A program made the position numbers and the translations under genes. 64,000 bases of DNA, taken from contig CANLUT010000001.1 in NCBI GenBank assembly GCA_947494335.1, positions 473,649-537,648 on the forward strand, given 5' to 3'. Below are positions 25,530 to 34,717 of this stretch, in pieces (position 1 is the stretch's first letter; every line of letters begins with the position of its first letter). The notes under the pieces are model-generated. The model worked only from the letters and a program-made list of their open reading frames with translations. It was not told the origin of the DNA and did not search any database. The stretch is from Oligoflexales bacterium (lineage in GTDB: Bacteria > Bdellovibrionota_B > Oligoflexia > Oligoflexales > RGVZ01).

Positions 25530-27692
25530 TCAGGCAACCTTCTTGATCATCACCATCGCCTTATCGTCAGGCAGTACGGACTCTTTTCCGATCTCGATGA
25601 TAGTTTCAAACAGTTTATCAGATGTCATAATGCTTCGATCGAGGCGGCCCATGGCGTCAACCAGTTTACGCATCGGTCGTGCGCCCTCAAGACAGCCATC
25701 TGAAAAGCAGACTAGCAGATCTCCGGGTGCTAGCTGGAGGTCAATGAATGATGTTTTGACCTCTTGCTGTGATCCCAAGGTGCCGCCGCGGGAACTGATC
25801 AATTTGATTTTATCTGTAGAGATATGAAGCCATCCTGCCATGCCGTGGACGGCGATGCGTGCCTTGCCATCAGCGGAAACATCGGCGAGGCAAAACGATG
25901 TGCCGGCTTTGCCGCGGAATAAATTGAACAAATGATAGTTCAAATCGCGGACTGTTTCTTCGATGCCTTTATCCTGTGAGTCTTTCTGTCTAAGTGAGCC
26001 AATGGTGGCTGCGACAGCTAAAGCTGCAGCCGGCCCCTTGCCGGTGACGTCACCTAAAATGAATCGCTTGCTACCATTCTCTCCGCTTCCTTTGAAAATC
26101 CAATCTCCGGCCATACGTTCAGCAGGAATGTAGTGGAAGCTGAAGTCTAAGGACTCCTCTCGTCCTTGCATTGGCTCTGGCAATAGGGTGCTTTGCACCG
26201 TCGATGCAAGCTCTAGACGGTCATTCAGGTTCTGGAGCTGGAATTGTAGTTGACGTTGCTGAGCATGCTGCAGCGCGCTTTCTACGCCCGTGATGGCGGC
26301 CATAAATATAAAGAGAATAAGATCAAAGACCCAGGTTAGATTAACAATGGTCAGATTGAATTGAAGGCTTTTGGTATTGGCTATGAGTTTTGCAAGGTCT
26401 ACAAAAGCCAGTGCGGTACCAATAAATAGTATCACGGCAAACGCGAAGGCAATCCTTGATCGCATGCGGGAACGTTCCGACTCAGAGAGAAGTCCAGCCA
26501 TGACGACAGCAAGGACTGTGGATGATACGTATACCAGTGGTTTAAGAACGATGGCGGTAATGTCCAAAGAGCGGGTTGCTACGCTGTAGCTGACGCCGAA
26601 TAGACAGACAAAACTTTGAATGCCCATCAACACAAAGCCCGCGACGATCAATCGCTCAACGAATTTAATGTCCAAGCGGAAGAAGGAATAGATAAATCTA
26701 GCTAACACCAGCAACGAAACGTTTCTTGCCATTAACGCAAGTAGAGCTGCAGTTTGACCCTTGACCCCCAAGTCGAGTGCATAATCCGATCTGAAAAACA
26801 GTTCGAAGCTAGACGTAAGACCAAAGAGAAGAAACCAGCCAATCTCCCGGTTGTTTCTTGCAAATACAAACAGTAGAGAGAACACAACACAGAACGCAAG
26901 CTTTGGTAGCAAGTAAAGAAGTTGCAAACTGGTCGCGTTATCATGACTAAAGAAGGTGAGGGGTGAAAGCAGAGCGCGAGGGCCAATCACGAGATCTCCG
27001 CGATTAGCGATGCCTTGATAGGGAAGCGTCCCAATATTAGCCTTGATGGCGATATCAACAGACCCATCAGCTCTTATAAACTCAGCAGGTAAAGGGGCCA
27101 GCATGGTTTCTTGGGTGCCTTGAAAAACGAGCTGCTGGTTTAGGTAAAGATCCCACGACTCCGCAAACATGAGTATCGTGTGAAGACTGTAGGGCTCTTT
27201 CGCAGCAGCGTCTTGAATGTTTTGCGGTATAGTTATCCGAGCTCTGTAATAAACCGCATCACCCGATTGCCAATCTTTGATGGGGAACTCTCTTAGTGGG
27301 AGAACCGATTGACGCTTGAAATAGGACGACGGGGTAGAAGGATCGCGGTAACAGTCTTCGCGCTCGCAGCCCAAGCTTTTGCCGTAGTGCAGATCCCAAC
27401 GGACACCTTGTTGCGTCAGATTGTAAACATTTGGCGCACTATATGCAGTGGGTGGCCAATTTCCGTAATCAAGAAGTCTTGTTACAAAAAACATTGACGA
27501 TAAAACCATGGTGCCAATCGCAAGAACGATGGCAATCGTTTCCTGGTATTTACTTGTTGGTGATCGGCTTGTTGAGTCACGGGCAATCATGTGGTCCCGC
27601 AGTCTGCGGGTGAGTGGCAATTTAATGAGTAACCGATCGATCCCTGCGGCGATCTTGTCTACTCTTAATTGTAACGCTTCCCTGCGTTTCAT
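25530..27692 (-). CDS. 7TM sensor with SpoIIE-type PP2C phosphatase
   Basis: 720 aa. A first membrane helix (about 52-72) leads to a periplasmic domain (about 75-245) with a jelly-roll-like 7TMR-DISM-type core, then about seven helices (250-470), a short coiled coil (ALQHAQQRQLQFQLQNLNDR), and a SpoIIE/RsbU phosphatase domain (about 490-720; RMAGDWIF, GDVTGKGPAAAL, VCFSDGCLEG). Such proteins dephosphorylate anti-anti-sigma factors in partner-switching systems. The periplasmic domain has a CX4C pair (C109, C114) matching that of the cyclase at 45479. No anti-sigma partner is adjacent. Confidence 0.85.
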   Translation of the reverse strand: MKRREALQLRVDKIAAGIDRLLIKLPLTRRLRDHMIARDSTSRSPTSKYQETIAIVLAIGTMVLSSMFFVTRLLDYGNWPPTAYSAPNVYNLTQQGVRWDLHYGKSLGCEREDCYRDPSTPSSYFKRQSVLPLREFPIKDWQSGDAVYYRARITIPQNIQDAAAKEPYSLHTILMFAESWDLYLNQQLVFQGTQETMLAPLPAEFIRADGSVDIAIKANIGTLPYQGIANRGDLVIGPRALLSPLTFFSHDNATSLQLLYLLPKLAFCVVFSLLFVFARNNREIGWFLLFGLTSSFELFFRSDYALDLGVKGQTAALLALMARNVSLLVLARFIYSFFRLDIKFVERLIVAGFVLMGIQSFVCLFGVSYSVATRSLDITAIVLKPLVYVSSTVLAVVMAGLLSESERSRMRSRIAFAFAVILFIGTALAFVDLAKLIANTKSLQFNLTIVNLTWVFDLILFIFMAAITGVESALQHAQQRQLQFQLQNLNDRLELASTVQSTLLPEPMQGREESLDFSFHYIPAERMAGDWIFKGSGENGSKRFILGDVTGKGPAAALAVAATIGSLRQKDSQDKGIEETVRDLNYHLFNLFRGKAGTSFCLADVSADGKARIAVHGMAGWLHISTDKIKLISSRGGTLGSQQEVKTSFIDLQLAPGDLLVCFSDGCLEGARPMRKLVDAMGRLDRSIMTSDKLFETIIEIGKESVLPDDKAMVMIKKVA

Positions 27693-27711
27693 TCAGTGAC
27701 CTTTCAGTCCG

Positions 27712-28965
27712 TCATTTTTTTGCAGCTACAGACTTGGCAGCTGTGGCGTTGAGTTCTTGCATTAGCCAGTCTCTCAGCGATGCGGATCCAGATCGACCAA
27801 GCTTGGACCAGTCAAGTGTGTTGTAGCTTAAGCCTTTTTCATCAGAGCTATACAGCATGCCAATTGTCGGTGATGTGACGTCTGCCAAATCAAGTATAAG
27901 ATTGCCGATATCTGAGCGACATGACTCCATGAAAACAACGTTGAAGAAGAGGTCCCGACCTTGATCTAGAAGGGCGCTAAGAAGTTGGAACTTAGTGATT
28001 CCAGCAGCAATGGCTCCTGCGGCAGAGCTACCGCGGATGAGACCAGCTGCGTCGAGTCCCTCTTTGTCTAGACCATCTTTCTCCAATCCGATTTTATCTA
28101 GTCCCTCCTTGTCGAGACCATTCTTGTCTAGACCGTCTTTATCTAGGCCATCTTTGTCGAGACCGTCTTTCTCGAGACCGTCCTTGTCGAGTCTAGTTCC
28201 TGAGCCCATCACCATAAGCGGTGATGCTTTCTTCTTCACAAAACGGTCGCGAAGGAACGGCTTGGTGATGATTCGAGACTCATAGGCAATTTTTGGTGTA
28301 ATCGCCAATTGGTCATTACCGTGAGATTTGAACACGACGGAATATTCAAATTTTTGAGTAGGAAACAGGCTGCGTACAATCTCCAACGAGGCATTGAGCA
28401 TATCTGGATGCGATAATGGGCTATGCTCATGGATGGGATTACTTTTAATTCGAGCATAAATATCGGCTAAGCGCTTCATCTCGGCAGCTGGGATTGGCTT
28501 GGCCTGGTTTTTGGGTAAGCAATATAAAACGTTGTTTTGTACAATTCCCTCGTTGGATATTATGACTGCACCAGCACTAATGGATGCTTTTTCGGAGCAA
28601 ATTGAGTTTTTAATTCCGAAAATATCCGTATAAACGGCATCAGCAAAGTTATTGAAATCGTTCTCTAAGCTTTCTGCAGCCTTTTCGAGGCTTGTGGCAG
28701 AAATTTCGGGATCCGACTTTGCATCGCTGAGAGTGGCGAGGATACTGTTGCGCTCGGATCTGTAAGTAGCAGTGTCCATCGGATTGTTTGCGTAGTAGAC
28801 AAGAACTTGAGGTTTATTGGGATCGCGCGATAGATTATTGCTGACCTGCAAGCCTGGTTTCAGATCCTTAAATGCTGCGAAATCGCTACCGAACTTACAG
28901 CCGGTGATTGCTAAAAACGCTGCAAAAATTGAAATGGCTTTTGCACGGCAGACAAATTGTTTCAT
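27712..28965 (-). CDS. Lipoprotein with clan-CD (C11-like) peptidase motifs and pentapeptide repeats
   Basis: 417 aa. The lipobox ITGC puts the lipid Cys at 23. H215-G216 (FKSHGND) and C349 (FMESCRSD), each after a hydrophobic strand, resemble the His/Cys dyad of clostripain/caspase-fold peptidases. Between them, residues about 259-309 are ten copies of a pentapeptide, L(D/E)K(D/N/E/I)G, which should be an extended hydrophilic module. Catalysis is not proven, and an inactive homologue is possible. It is divergent from a C25 protease gene and lies 19 bp from the phosphatase gene upstream of which it is read. Confidence 0.6.
   Translation of the reverse strand: MKQFVCRAKAISIFAAFLAITGCKFGSDFAAFKDLKPGLQVSNNLSRDPNKPQVLVYYANNPMDTATYRSERNSILATLSDAKSDPEISATSLEKAAESLENDFNNFADAVYTDIFGIKNSICSEKASISAGAVIISNEGIVQNNVLYCLPKNQAKPIPAAEMKRLADIYARIKSNPIHEHSPLSHPDMLNASLEIVRSLFPTQKFEYSVVFKSHGNDQLAITPKIAYESRIITKPFLRDRFVKKKASPLMVMGSGTRLDKDGLEKDGLDKDGLDKDGLDKNGLDKEGLDKIGLEKDGLDKEGLDAAGLIRGSSAAGAIAAGITKFQLLSALLDQGRDLFFNVVFMESCRSDIGNLILDLADVTSPTIGMLYSSDEKGLSYNTLDWSKLGRSGSASLRDWLMQELNATAAKSVAAKK
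28039..28191 (-). repeat. 15-bp coding tandem repeat (pentapeptide L-D/E-K-x-G)
   Basis: About ten imperfect 15-bp units inside the clan-CD-like lipoprotein gene. Codon choice varies between GAT/GAC and CTA/CTC/TTG, so the array is not a recent perfect expansion. It is protein-coding and not a CRISPR. Confidence 0.85.
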
Positions 28966-29226
28966 GTCTAAATCCTTCCCTTAAACTGCGTTGCGCGGAT
29001 GCTTGAGAAGGGTATCGGACTCTTCTGGGAAAATGTTGAGCAATTGTAGAAAAAGTCTGTGATTATGGGTGCTTATTTGAGTCATATCCATCAGCCGAAT
29101 TGATGTGGAACAGAGACTTCCTCATATCGTGCCTTGTGGTGACGTTTGGTTGGCGCGCAGATGTGCGCTAGAATATTGAGATTAAGTTTGTTTATTGGAA
29201 ATAAATCAATGCGAGGAGGTCCAGGG

Positions 29227-32181
29227 ATGAGGCGTTCCATGTTTGCGCTTCTGGCTGCGGTTGGCATGATGTCGGCTGCGCCAGCGATGGGAAAAGTATC
29301 AATATCTAAAAACGGCAATCAGACAGTTTACGACATCGAGATCGAAGGCGTGGACATGACGCCTGTCAGTATTGGTGGCAAACAGTTTGTATCGGCTAAG
29401 TTTAAGGGTGTTGAGCGTTTCCATGCTGTGAAATACGAACTTGGAAAACCAGAAATTCCGGTAGTACGACTCATGGTCGATGGGGACGTTGTGGTGCAGG
29501 CCGTTGGTTCTAATTTATCCGGTGCATCGGATCCGACTAAGCCACTGAAGCCAGCGCAGCCTTCGTGGAGCAAATCTCTTAAATTCCCCCCGCCAGTCGC
29601 TTACGATGCTCCGACATACGAGACTGACATTATGAATGTTGAGCCTCTTTACGGAGTTGAAAAAGTCGCCTCTTACCGTGGATTGGCGCGGCAGATGGTG
29701 ACGCTCAACGCGATGCGTTACAACCCGGTCAGTGGTTTCTACCAATATCACAATCACTATCGCGTAACGGTGACCAGCAGTTTCAAAGAAGCTCAGACGC
29801 AGCCGACGCTTGCTTTGGTTATTGGAGCGCAGTTTGCGTCAAGCCCATCGGTTGATAATCTTATACGTTCTAAAGAGTCGCAAGGTTTTAGAGTCAGGAA
29901 GATCATTGTTGGTCAGAATGGTGTGACAACAGATGAGCACATTCGCGCTGCGCTAAAATCCATTTACAATGAAAATGTAAATTTACGTTTCGCGCTGATT
30001 GTCGGCGATGCTGAAGACGTACCAGGATATGATTCAACTCACATTAGTGGTGTTACAGATCATTTTTATCGCGCCATTGACACTGACAATTACGAGTCAG
30101 ACATTAATGGCCCCGACATAGGCGTTGGTCGCTTGTCTGTGAACTCTGAGGTCCAATTATCAACCGTTGTAACAAAAATTGTACGCTACACAGACGGACG
30201 CTTTGCCGCGGATCGCTGGATGCAGCATCCTGCCTTCATCACAACTCACGATCGCTGGCAAACCGCAGAGGGGACTCACAATGCTGTGATTGCAAAGCAT
30301 TTCGCCCCGCGCGGCTATGACCGCGTATTTCCTGATGCATCGGAGAAGGGTGGAGACAAACTTTATCCAATTTCTCTCGACGCGACAGATCAGCAAATCG
30401 TTGAGCACATGAAGCAAGGGCGTTTTATTATCAATTTCAGTGGGCATGGATCCCATACGGGCTGGGAGGATGTCACGACTCAGGATGTTTTATCCATGAA
30501 TGATCCCAACGCTCTGCCGTGGGTAATTTCCAACGCCTGTATAACCGGAGACTTCAGAGAAGAGCCAGTATTTGCAGAAACATGGCAGCGTCACCCAAAT
30601 GGTGCGATTACGTTTTGGGGATCCATGGATAGTTCTTACTGGGATGAAGACGATATTCTTGAGAAGGCGATGTACGATGCAGTGTTTGATCGCGGTACTC
30701 GATCCTTTGATTTGATTCATCAATATGCTCTTGGAGAGGTGTGGCGCCACTACGGCGGACAAGCGAAGAGTGCATACTATTGGGAAACCTATGTGACATT
30801 TGGTGATCCGTCTCTTGAAGTGCGGACACGTAAATCGACGGATGCGACGGTGGAAGGTCCTGATGCGCTGATCATTGGAGCTGAAGACGCATCTTGGCGG
30901 GTGACGACTGAAGACGCTCCTGTCGTTGGTGCGCGCGTCACTCTGCGCCGTGCATCTGATGGTAAAACTGTGACCGGAGTCACGGGTCAACAAGGAGAGG
31001 TGACTCTCCCATTGTCCGCATTTGGCTCAACTGCAGAACCTGTCACGCTTATCGTCGCCGGTGGCGATTTACGCCGTGTGTCAAAAGAGCTTGCATTGAT
31101 TGCACCCAATCAGCCACATCTTGGATTTTCTGCCTGGACACTCAATGGCCGGGCGGGTGGCGGTGTTCACGTCGGTGAACAGATCAATCTTGGCGGTGTC
31201 GTTGAAAACTTCGGCATGGTGGCTACAAGTGGTGGTCGTCTGATCATCGAGAGTGTTGTTGGTCCTGGTGCTGTCACTAGGTCTGAAGTGACTGTTCCAC
31301 CGATGGGGAGCAGAGAGCGTATTTCTTTAGCTGCAGGACTGGCGTTTACAGTAAATGCCGAGGCGCGTCGCGGTGAGGTCGTTCGTGTTCAGCTACGATG
31401 GGAGACCAATGAAGGGCAGACAGGAACGTTAGTTTTAAGCTGGCCTGTACTGCGTGCAGATATCGAAGTCACGGCAGTAGACTACGGAGCTGAGGGTGTC
31501 GAAGGAGTCGGTGCTGAGGGTTATTTATATTTAACGATCAAAAATGTCGGCACTGAGACCATTCGTTCCCTTGAGCTTGCTCCTCAGAGTGGTACCTGTA
31601 CTGCTGGAGCTGATGGCAGACTTACGATTGGTGAATTAGCGCCGGGAGCTAGGGCTCGCGTTCCCCAGAGCATCCATGTCACGACCGATGGCCAGTGTAG
31701 CAGCGGTTCTGCAGGGAGTATTTCTCTTGCAGGGCACTATCAGAGCGTTTCGCGTCAGTTATCGCTTGCGGCTGGGTTCAATTATTTAGTGGGTGTTTTG
31801 GAAACTGATGTCGAGCGCATGGAGGGACTTGGTCTCGCGATTCCTGATCGTGGTGAAGCATTGACGCAGTCAATTCAGATGAATGGTGCCGGACCGATCA
31901 AGGATCTCTCGGTCTTTGTGAAAATCAATCACACTTATATCGGTGATCTCGAAGTTCACTTGGTATCGCCTACCGGTAAATCCGTGCTCCTGCACAACCA
32001 CACTGGAAGTGGAAACGACAATATCGAGCAGCGTTATGGTCGCGGCGGAGTCAATATCGGAGAGCTTGATACTCTGATCGGTGATGAGGCCCGGGGTGAG
32101 TGGAAATTACAGGTTCGAGACACTATGTCTTCCGACACGGGAACCTTGGAGGCTGTCGAGCTTTCCATCAGACACTGGTAA
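29227..32181 (+). CDS. Gingipain-like (C25) secreted cysteine protease with P-domain
   Basis: 984 aa from ATG 29227, which has AGGAGG 8 nt upstream; a longer in-frame start at 29146 is less likely. After a signal peptide and propeptide, the C25 catalytic domain shows H407 (INFSGHGSHTGW) and C438 (VISNACITGDF), the family dyad. Beta-sandwich Ig-like domains follow (about 590-870). The C-terminal 115 residues are a proprotein convertase P-domain (SVFVKINHTYIGDLEVHLVSPTG split here as INHTYIGDLEVHLVSP; GEWKLQVRD). No Por-type C-terminal sorting domain is seen. It is probably secreted to digest proteins outside the cell. Confidence 0.9.
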   Translation: MRRSMFALLAAVGMMSAAPAMGKVSISKNGNQTVYDIEIEGVDMTPVSIGGKQFVSAKFKGVERFHAVKYELGKPEIPVVRLMVDGDVVVQAVGSNLSGASDPTKPLKPAQPSWSKSLKFPPPVAYDAPTYETDIMNVEPLYGVEKVASYRGLARQMVTLNAMRYNPVSGFYQYHNHYRVTVTSSFKEAQTQPTLALVIGAQFASSPSVDNLIRSKESQGFRVRKIIVGQNGVTTDEHIRAALKSIYNENVNLRFALIVGDAEDVPGYDSTHISGVTDHFYRAIDTDNYESDINGPDIGVGRLSVNSEVQLSTVVTKIVRYTDGRFAADRWMQHPAFITTHDRWQTAEGTHNAVIAKHFAPRGYDRVFPDASEKGGDKLYPISLDATDQQIVEHMKQGRFIINFSGHGSHTGWEDVTTQDVLSMNDPNALPWVISNACITGDFREEPVFAETWQRHPNGAITFWGSMDSSYWDEDDILEKAMYDAVFDRGTRSFDLIHQYALGEVWRHYGGQAKSAYYWETYVTFGDPSLEVRTRKSTDATVEGPDALIIGAEDASWRVTTEDAPVVGARVTLRRASDGKTVTGVTGQQGEVTLPLSAFGSTAEPVTLIVAGGDLRRVSKELALIAPNQPHLGFSAWTLNGRAGGGVHVGEQINLGGVVENFGMVATSGGRLIIESVVGPGAVTRSEVTVPPMGSRERISLAAGLAFTVNAEARRGEVVRVQLRWETNEGQTGTLVLSWPVLRADIEVTAVDYGAEGVEGVGAEGYLYLTIKNVGTETIRSLELAPQSGTCTAGADGRLTIGELAPGARARVPQSIHVTTDGQCSSGSAGSISLAGHYQSVSRQLSLAAGFNYLVGVLETDVERMEGLGLAIPDRGEALTQSIQMNGAGPIKDLSVFVKINHTYIGDLEVHLVSPTGKSVLLHNHTGSGNDNIEQRYGRGGVNIGELDTLIGDEARGEWKLQVRDTMSSDTGTLEAVELSIRHW

Positions 32182-32201
32182 TGATAGATGTCTTGTGTGA
32201 G

Positions 32202-32227
32202 CAAAAGGACCCTTTCGGGTCCTTTTG
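32202..32227 (+). terminator. Intrinsic terminator, copy A
   Basis: CAAAAGGACCC / GGGTCCTTTTG (32202-32212 / 32217-32227) with loop TTTC, 20 nt after the C25 protease stop. A diverged copy with the same flank (TGTGTTTC) lies at 34718-34743. Confidence 0.9.
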
Positions 32228-32262
32228 TGTTTCCACTAATTGGCACCATCGGATGAATTCTC

Positions 32263-32338
32263 TAATCAGTCGGGTGGCACAGATTTGGCACAGATTTGGT
32301 GCCAGGGTGGCACCAAATCTGTGCCACCCGACTGATTA
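32263..32338. repeat. GTGCCACCCGAC repeat, large palindrome copy
   Basis: Perfect 26-bp arms (32263-32288 / 32313-32338) with a 24-nt centre that itself contains a nested 15-bp inverted repeat. ACAGATTTGG is tandemly duplicated in the left arm, so two alternative hairpins are possible. The outer end AATCAGTCGGGTGGCAC equals the 33790 and 50152 copies in reverse complement. It lies 12 bp from the 3' end of the M48-like gene. Confidence 0.85.
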
Positions 32339-32349
32339 CAAGTTTCTGT

Positions 32350-33594
32350 TCAAAGAGTGTCTTGTACGTCTCGCAAGGAAGTCGCAGTCTTCAATTGCCC
32401 ATTGGGCGTTTTAGCTAGCTCCGGATTTTTCGCTTCTAAGTTCGGTCTAAGTTGATGTCTTAAGTGAAATAGTCGCCAGCATAACGACGGGTGGGATCTG
32501 GATGACAGCGCACCAAACTTTGGGGGTTCCTGTTTATTCGATATCATCGTCAGACATTTTTCTTTGTCCTTTTCCCCGTACTGCAAAGCAACCATTCGCT
32601 CAAAAACCGCCTCGTATTGCTTAATTGAAAATCCAGATTTGATGAAAAGAATCATGCCAACTTCATCAGCTTGTTCCTCTTTGGCTGAAGTTTCCCGAGA
32701 CTTTTCTGCATATGCCTCCAAACTTTTTTGTATCCCGTTATATTCCATTAACTGATTCGAAGGCAGGACTTGTTCTTCCATGATTCTTTTAACCTGCTCG
32801 TCGGGATGTCCGGACATCTTATCCCAAAAGTTTTGATCTAACTGCACATTATAGTGATAGCTTTCCGGTTGCATAGATACGTCATCCGTTCTCCTCGCAA
32901 TTTCGACTGCATAATTATGGCTCGAGGTTGCTTGAAATCTTGCCAGCTGCCCAAGATCGTTTTCCTTTAGTTCAAGAAGGCGTTGGGAGATTCTCGCGAA
33001 TTTTTTCGAAATTCCTAGCATGGCCGATTTTTCAAGAGGTGCCAGTTTCAACCACATTCTATTGTAGGCTTCATCATTTAGAAGAGTTGCGTCAGGCAAG
33101 GGGGGGGATTCGGCATGACGCAACAAGATGTGCGCAGACTCATGGGCTAACATCGCGAGAATTGAAATAGGTTCCATTTCCTGAAAAACTGTTTTGCTGA
33201 ATAATACAGTGCCTGAATTACTGTAGGAAGTACCATTAATACCTGCGCTTGACAGCAAGCCAAGGCAAAAATTTCTAGGCGAAAATTGGCCTGAAAAAAC
33301 GTCGTTTCCCGCTGATAAATGATTCATTAGCTCACCAAGGTAAGCTGTTACTTTTTGATTCTGATCAATTTTTTTTAATACACATGGTTCAAACGGAGTA
33401 TGGCGTGGTACAGATAGCTGTACATACGAAATTTCAGACGTTGGTTTAGGCGATGTCGCCACGCCCAAGCGATCTTTCCCACATGCTGAGAAAAATATCG
33501 AGGATGCAACGGTCAATTGGATCAATCCACGACTTCGACGAGTCGTCCAAAGCTTTAGAAAACTAACTCCTGAGTATGGTGTCTTGAAGTTCAT
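32350..33594 (-). CDS. M48-like zinc metallopeptidase lipoprotein
   Basis: 414 aa. ATG 33594 has AGGAGT 6 nt upstream, while the in-frame start at 33621 lacks an RBS. Signal peptide with lipidated C38 (FFSACGKD). H151-ESA-H155 followed by ILLRH, and later KEEQADEVGMILF, gives HExxH plus the downstream E-x3-D typical of M48 (BepA/LoiP-like) peptidases. Between them is a helical region. A C8 homopolymer (33100-33107 on this strand's complement) lies just after the zinc motif. It is the larger gene of the A+T-rich islet framed by repeats. Confidence 0.78.
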   Translation of the reverse strand: MNFKTPYSGVSFLKLWTTRRSRGLIQLTVASSIFFSACGKDRLGVATSPKPTSEISYVQLSVPRHTPFEPCVLKKIDQNQKVTAYLGELMNHLSAGNDVFSGQFSPRNFCLGLLSSAGINGTSYSNSGTVLFSKTVFQEMEPISILAMLAHESAHILLRHAESPPLPDATLLNDEAYNRMWLKLAPLEKSAMLGISKKFARISQRLLELKENDLGQLARFQATSSHNYAVEIARRTDDVSMQPESYHYNVQLDQNFWDKMSGHPDEQVKRIMEEQVLPSNQLMEYNGIQKSLEAYAEKSRETSAKEEQADEVGMILFIKSGFSIKQYEAVFERMVALQYGEKDKEKCLTMISNKQEPPKFGALSSRSHPSLCWRLFHLRHQLRPNLEAKNPELAKTPNGQLKTATSLRDVQDTL

Positions 33595-34009
33595 AATCCA
33601 CTCCTGCTCCAGGACCCACACCCTCTGATCAGGGGTGGTTATCTTGTAAATCGCCTTCTAAAGGTCGAGGGGGTGCATCATCCGTGCCATAAATAACCAC
33701 TAAATATTATAAGAAAAAATTAGCCTTTCAGCCTGAGGCTCGCTACAAACTGCAATAATTTTTTACAGCCAGAAAAGGTGCCCAGAAAAGGTGCCACCCG
33801 ACTGATTCCAATTAAATGTGTCCCGAAATTTCCGAATTTTAAAAAAAAATCTTGCCCCGCCTAAAGTGCCGATATCAAAATTAATTATTGATCTACAATT
33901 TTTTTTTAAGGTCCGGGGACGCAAATTCCGATCGGCTTTTTATAGGGCCTTAATTGTCTAAGACGATTGCTATTGATTTTCGGACACCAATTTTCGTTGG
34001 GGATATCGA
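33595..34009. other. 415-bp A+T-rich gap with repeat copies
   Basis: Divergent promoter region for the two islet lipoprotein genes. It holds a duplicated AGAAAAGGTGCC, a copy of the GTGCCACCCGAC repeat (33790-33807), TGTGTCCCGAAATTT (about 33818-33832, like repeat family 2), GGTCCGGGGACGCAAATTCCG near 33911 (REP-like), and poly-A/poly-T tracts. No ORF is supported. Confidence 0.5.
33790..33807. repeat. GTGCCACCCGAC repeat, half-site copy
   Basis: GGTGCCACCCGACTGATT, identical over 18 nt to 50152-50169 and, apart from its first base, to the arm of the palindrome at 32321-32337. The preceding AGAAAAGGTGCC is duplicated in tandem. It has one arm only. Confidence 0.8.
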
Positions 34010-34627
34010 ATGAAATTCTTTGCGTTTTCTCAGATTGCATTATTAATACTCGCATCGTGTAGCGACTTCTATCAAAACCACTTTTCAATGAAAATAAGTG
34101 AGCCTCATGGAGTAAAGACCTGCTGGTCAGCTGACATGGTTCGTGAAGAACGACAGCATGTAAACCAATCGAACTATGAAGAATTTACCAGAAACCTTGA
34201 GGCCAAGAAATTGAAACCTGTTGAGGATTCTGACTTGGTAGACATCGAAGAATGCCCAGAAATTTCGAAGATGCCGTGCACCAGAGAATCATGCACCCCG
34301 TCCTACAACCCCGGCGATACGCTCATTTGCAACCACGTGGGAGTTGAAAAAAAACCCGTAAAGGTAATTTATGCTGGGCAGATTTCTGAACGGATTTTTC
34401 AAAACGAAAGCGGCAACCTTGTTTTTTTGAAAAAGTCACCCTTTTACTTCAGAGAGAAATGGATGCTTTGTCCCGGAGTGCGTTGGTTTGATGCGACGTG
34501 CACTTTACCGCCAGCTCCGTGGCACGTTCTTTTTAGAATTAAGTCAGATGTGACGCCAAAGATTGAGAATGAGACGATTTTATATAACAAACGTCTTGTA
34601 GAGGTGATACCAAGTCCCGATAAGTAA
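34010..34627 (+). CDS. Small Cys-rich lipoprotein of unknown function
   Basis: 205 aa with lipobox LILASC (lipid Cys at about 17). The mature chain contains nine or more Cys (CWSADM, EECPE, MPCTRESCTP, ICNHVG, LCPGVRW, ATCTLPP), which would form disulfides in the periplasm or at the surface. No family is recognised. It is A+T-rich relative to its neighbours and flanked on both sides by REP-like repeats, suggesting recent acquisition. GGGG precedes ATG 34010. Confidence 0.6.
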   Translation: MKFFAFSQIALLILASCSDFYQNHFSMKISEPHGVKTCWSADMVREERQHVNQSNYEEFTRNLEAKKLKPVEDSDLVDIEECPEISKMPCTRESCTPSYNPGDTLICNHVGVEKKPVKVIYAGQISERIFQNESGNLVFLKKSPFYFREKWMLCPGVRWFDATCTLPPAPWHVLFRIKSDVTPKIENETILYNKRLVEVIPSPDK

Positions 34628-34631
34628 TGTA

Positions 34632-34702
34632 AATTTGGGACACACGCTGAAACTCAAATTGATGAATAATTAAGTTTGGGTTTGGTCGTGTGTTCCCAAA
34701 TT
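34632..34702. repeat. REP-like repeat, family 2, copy 2 (palindromic)
   Basis: AATTTGGGACACACG (34632-34646) pairs with CGTGTGTTCCCAAATT (34687-34702) with one bulge. The inner part includes CTCAAATTG and AAACTCAAA/TTTGGGTTT, which also pair. The right half matches 21985-22006. It begins 5 nt after the lipoprotein stop and might also act as its terminator. Confidence 0.65.
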
Positions 34703-34717
34703 ACTAAGTTGTCTGAT

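Noticed and set aside
28039..28191. Regular 15-bp units resembling a small CRISPR or satellite array
   Set aside because: Units are adjacent without spacers and code in frame for a pentapeptide repeat in a lipoprotein gene. The antisense Ser/Pro/Arg-rich reading at 27995-28285 is a shadow.
30490..30993. 167-aa frame opposite the C25 protease
   Set aside because: Fully antisense to a recognised domain with its catalytic Cys.
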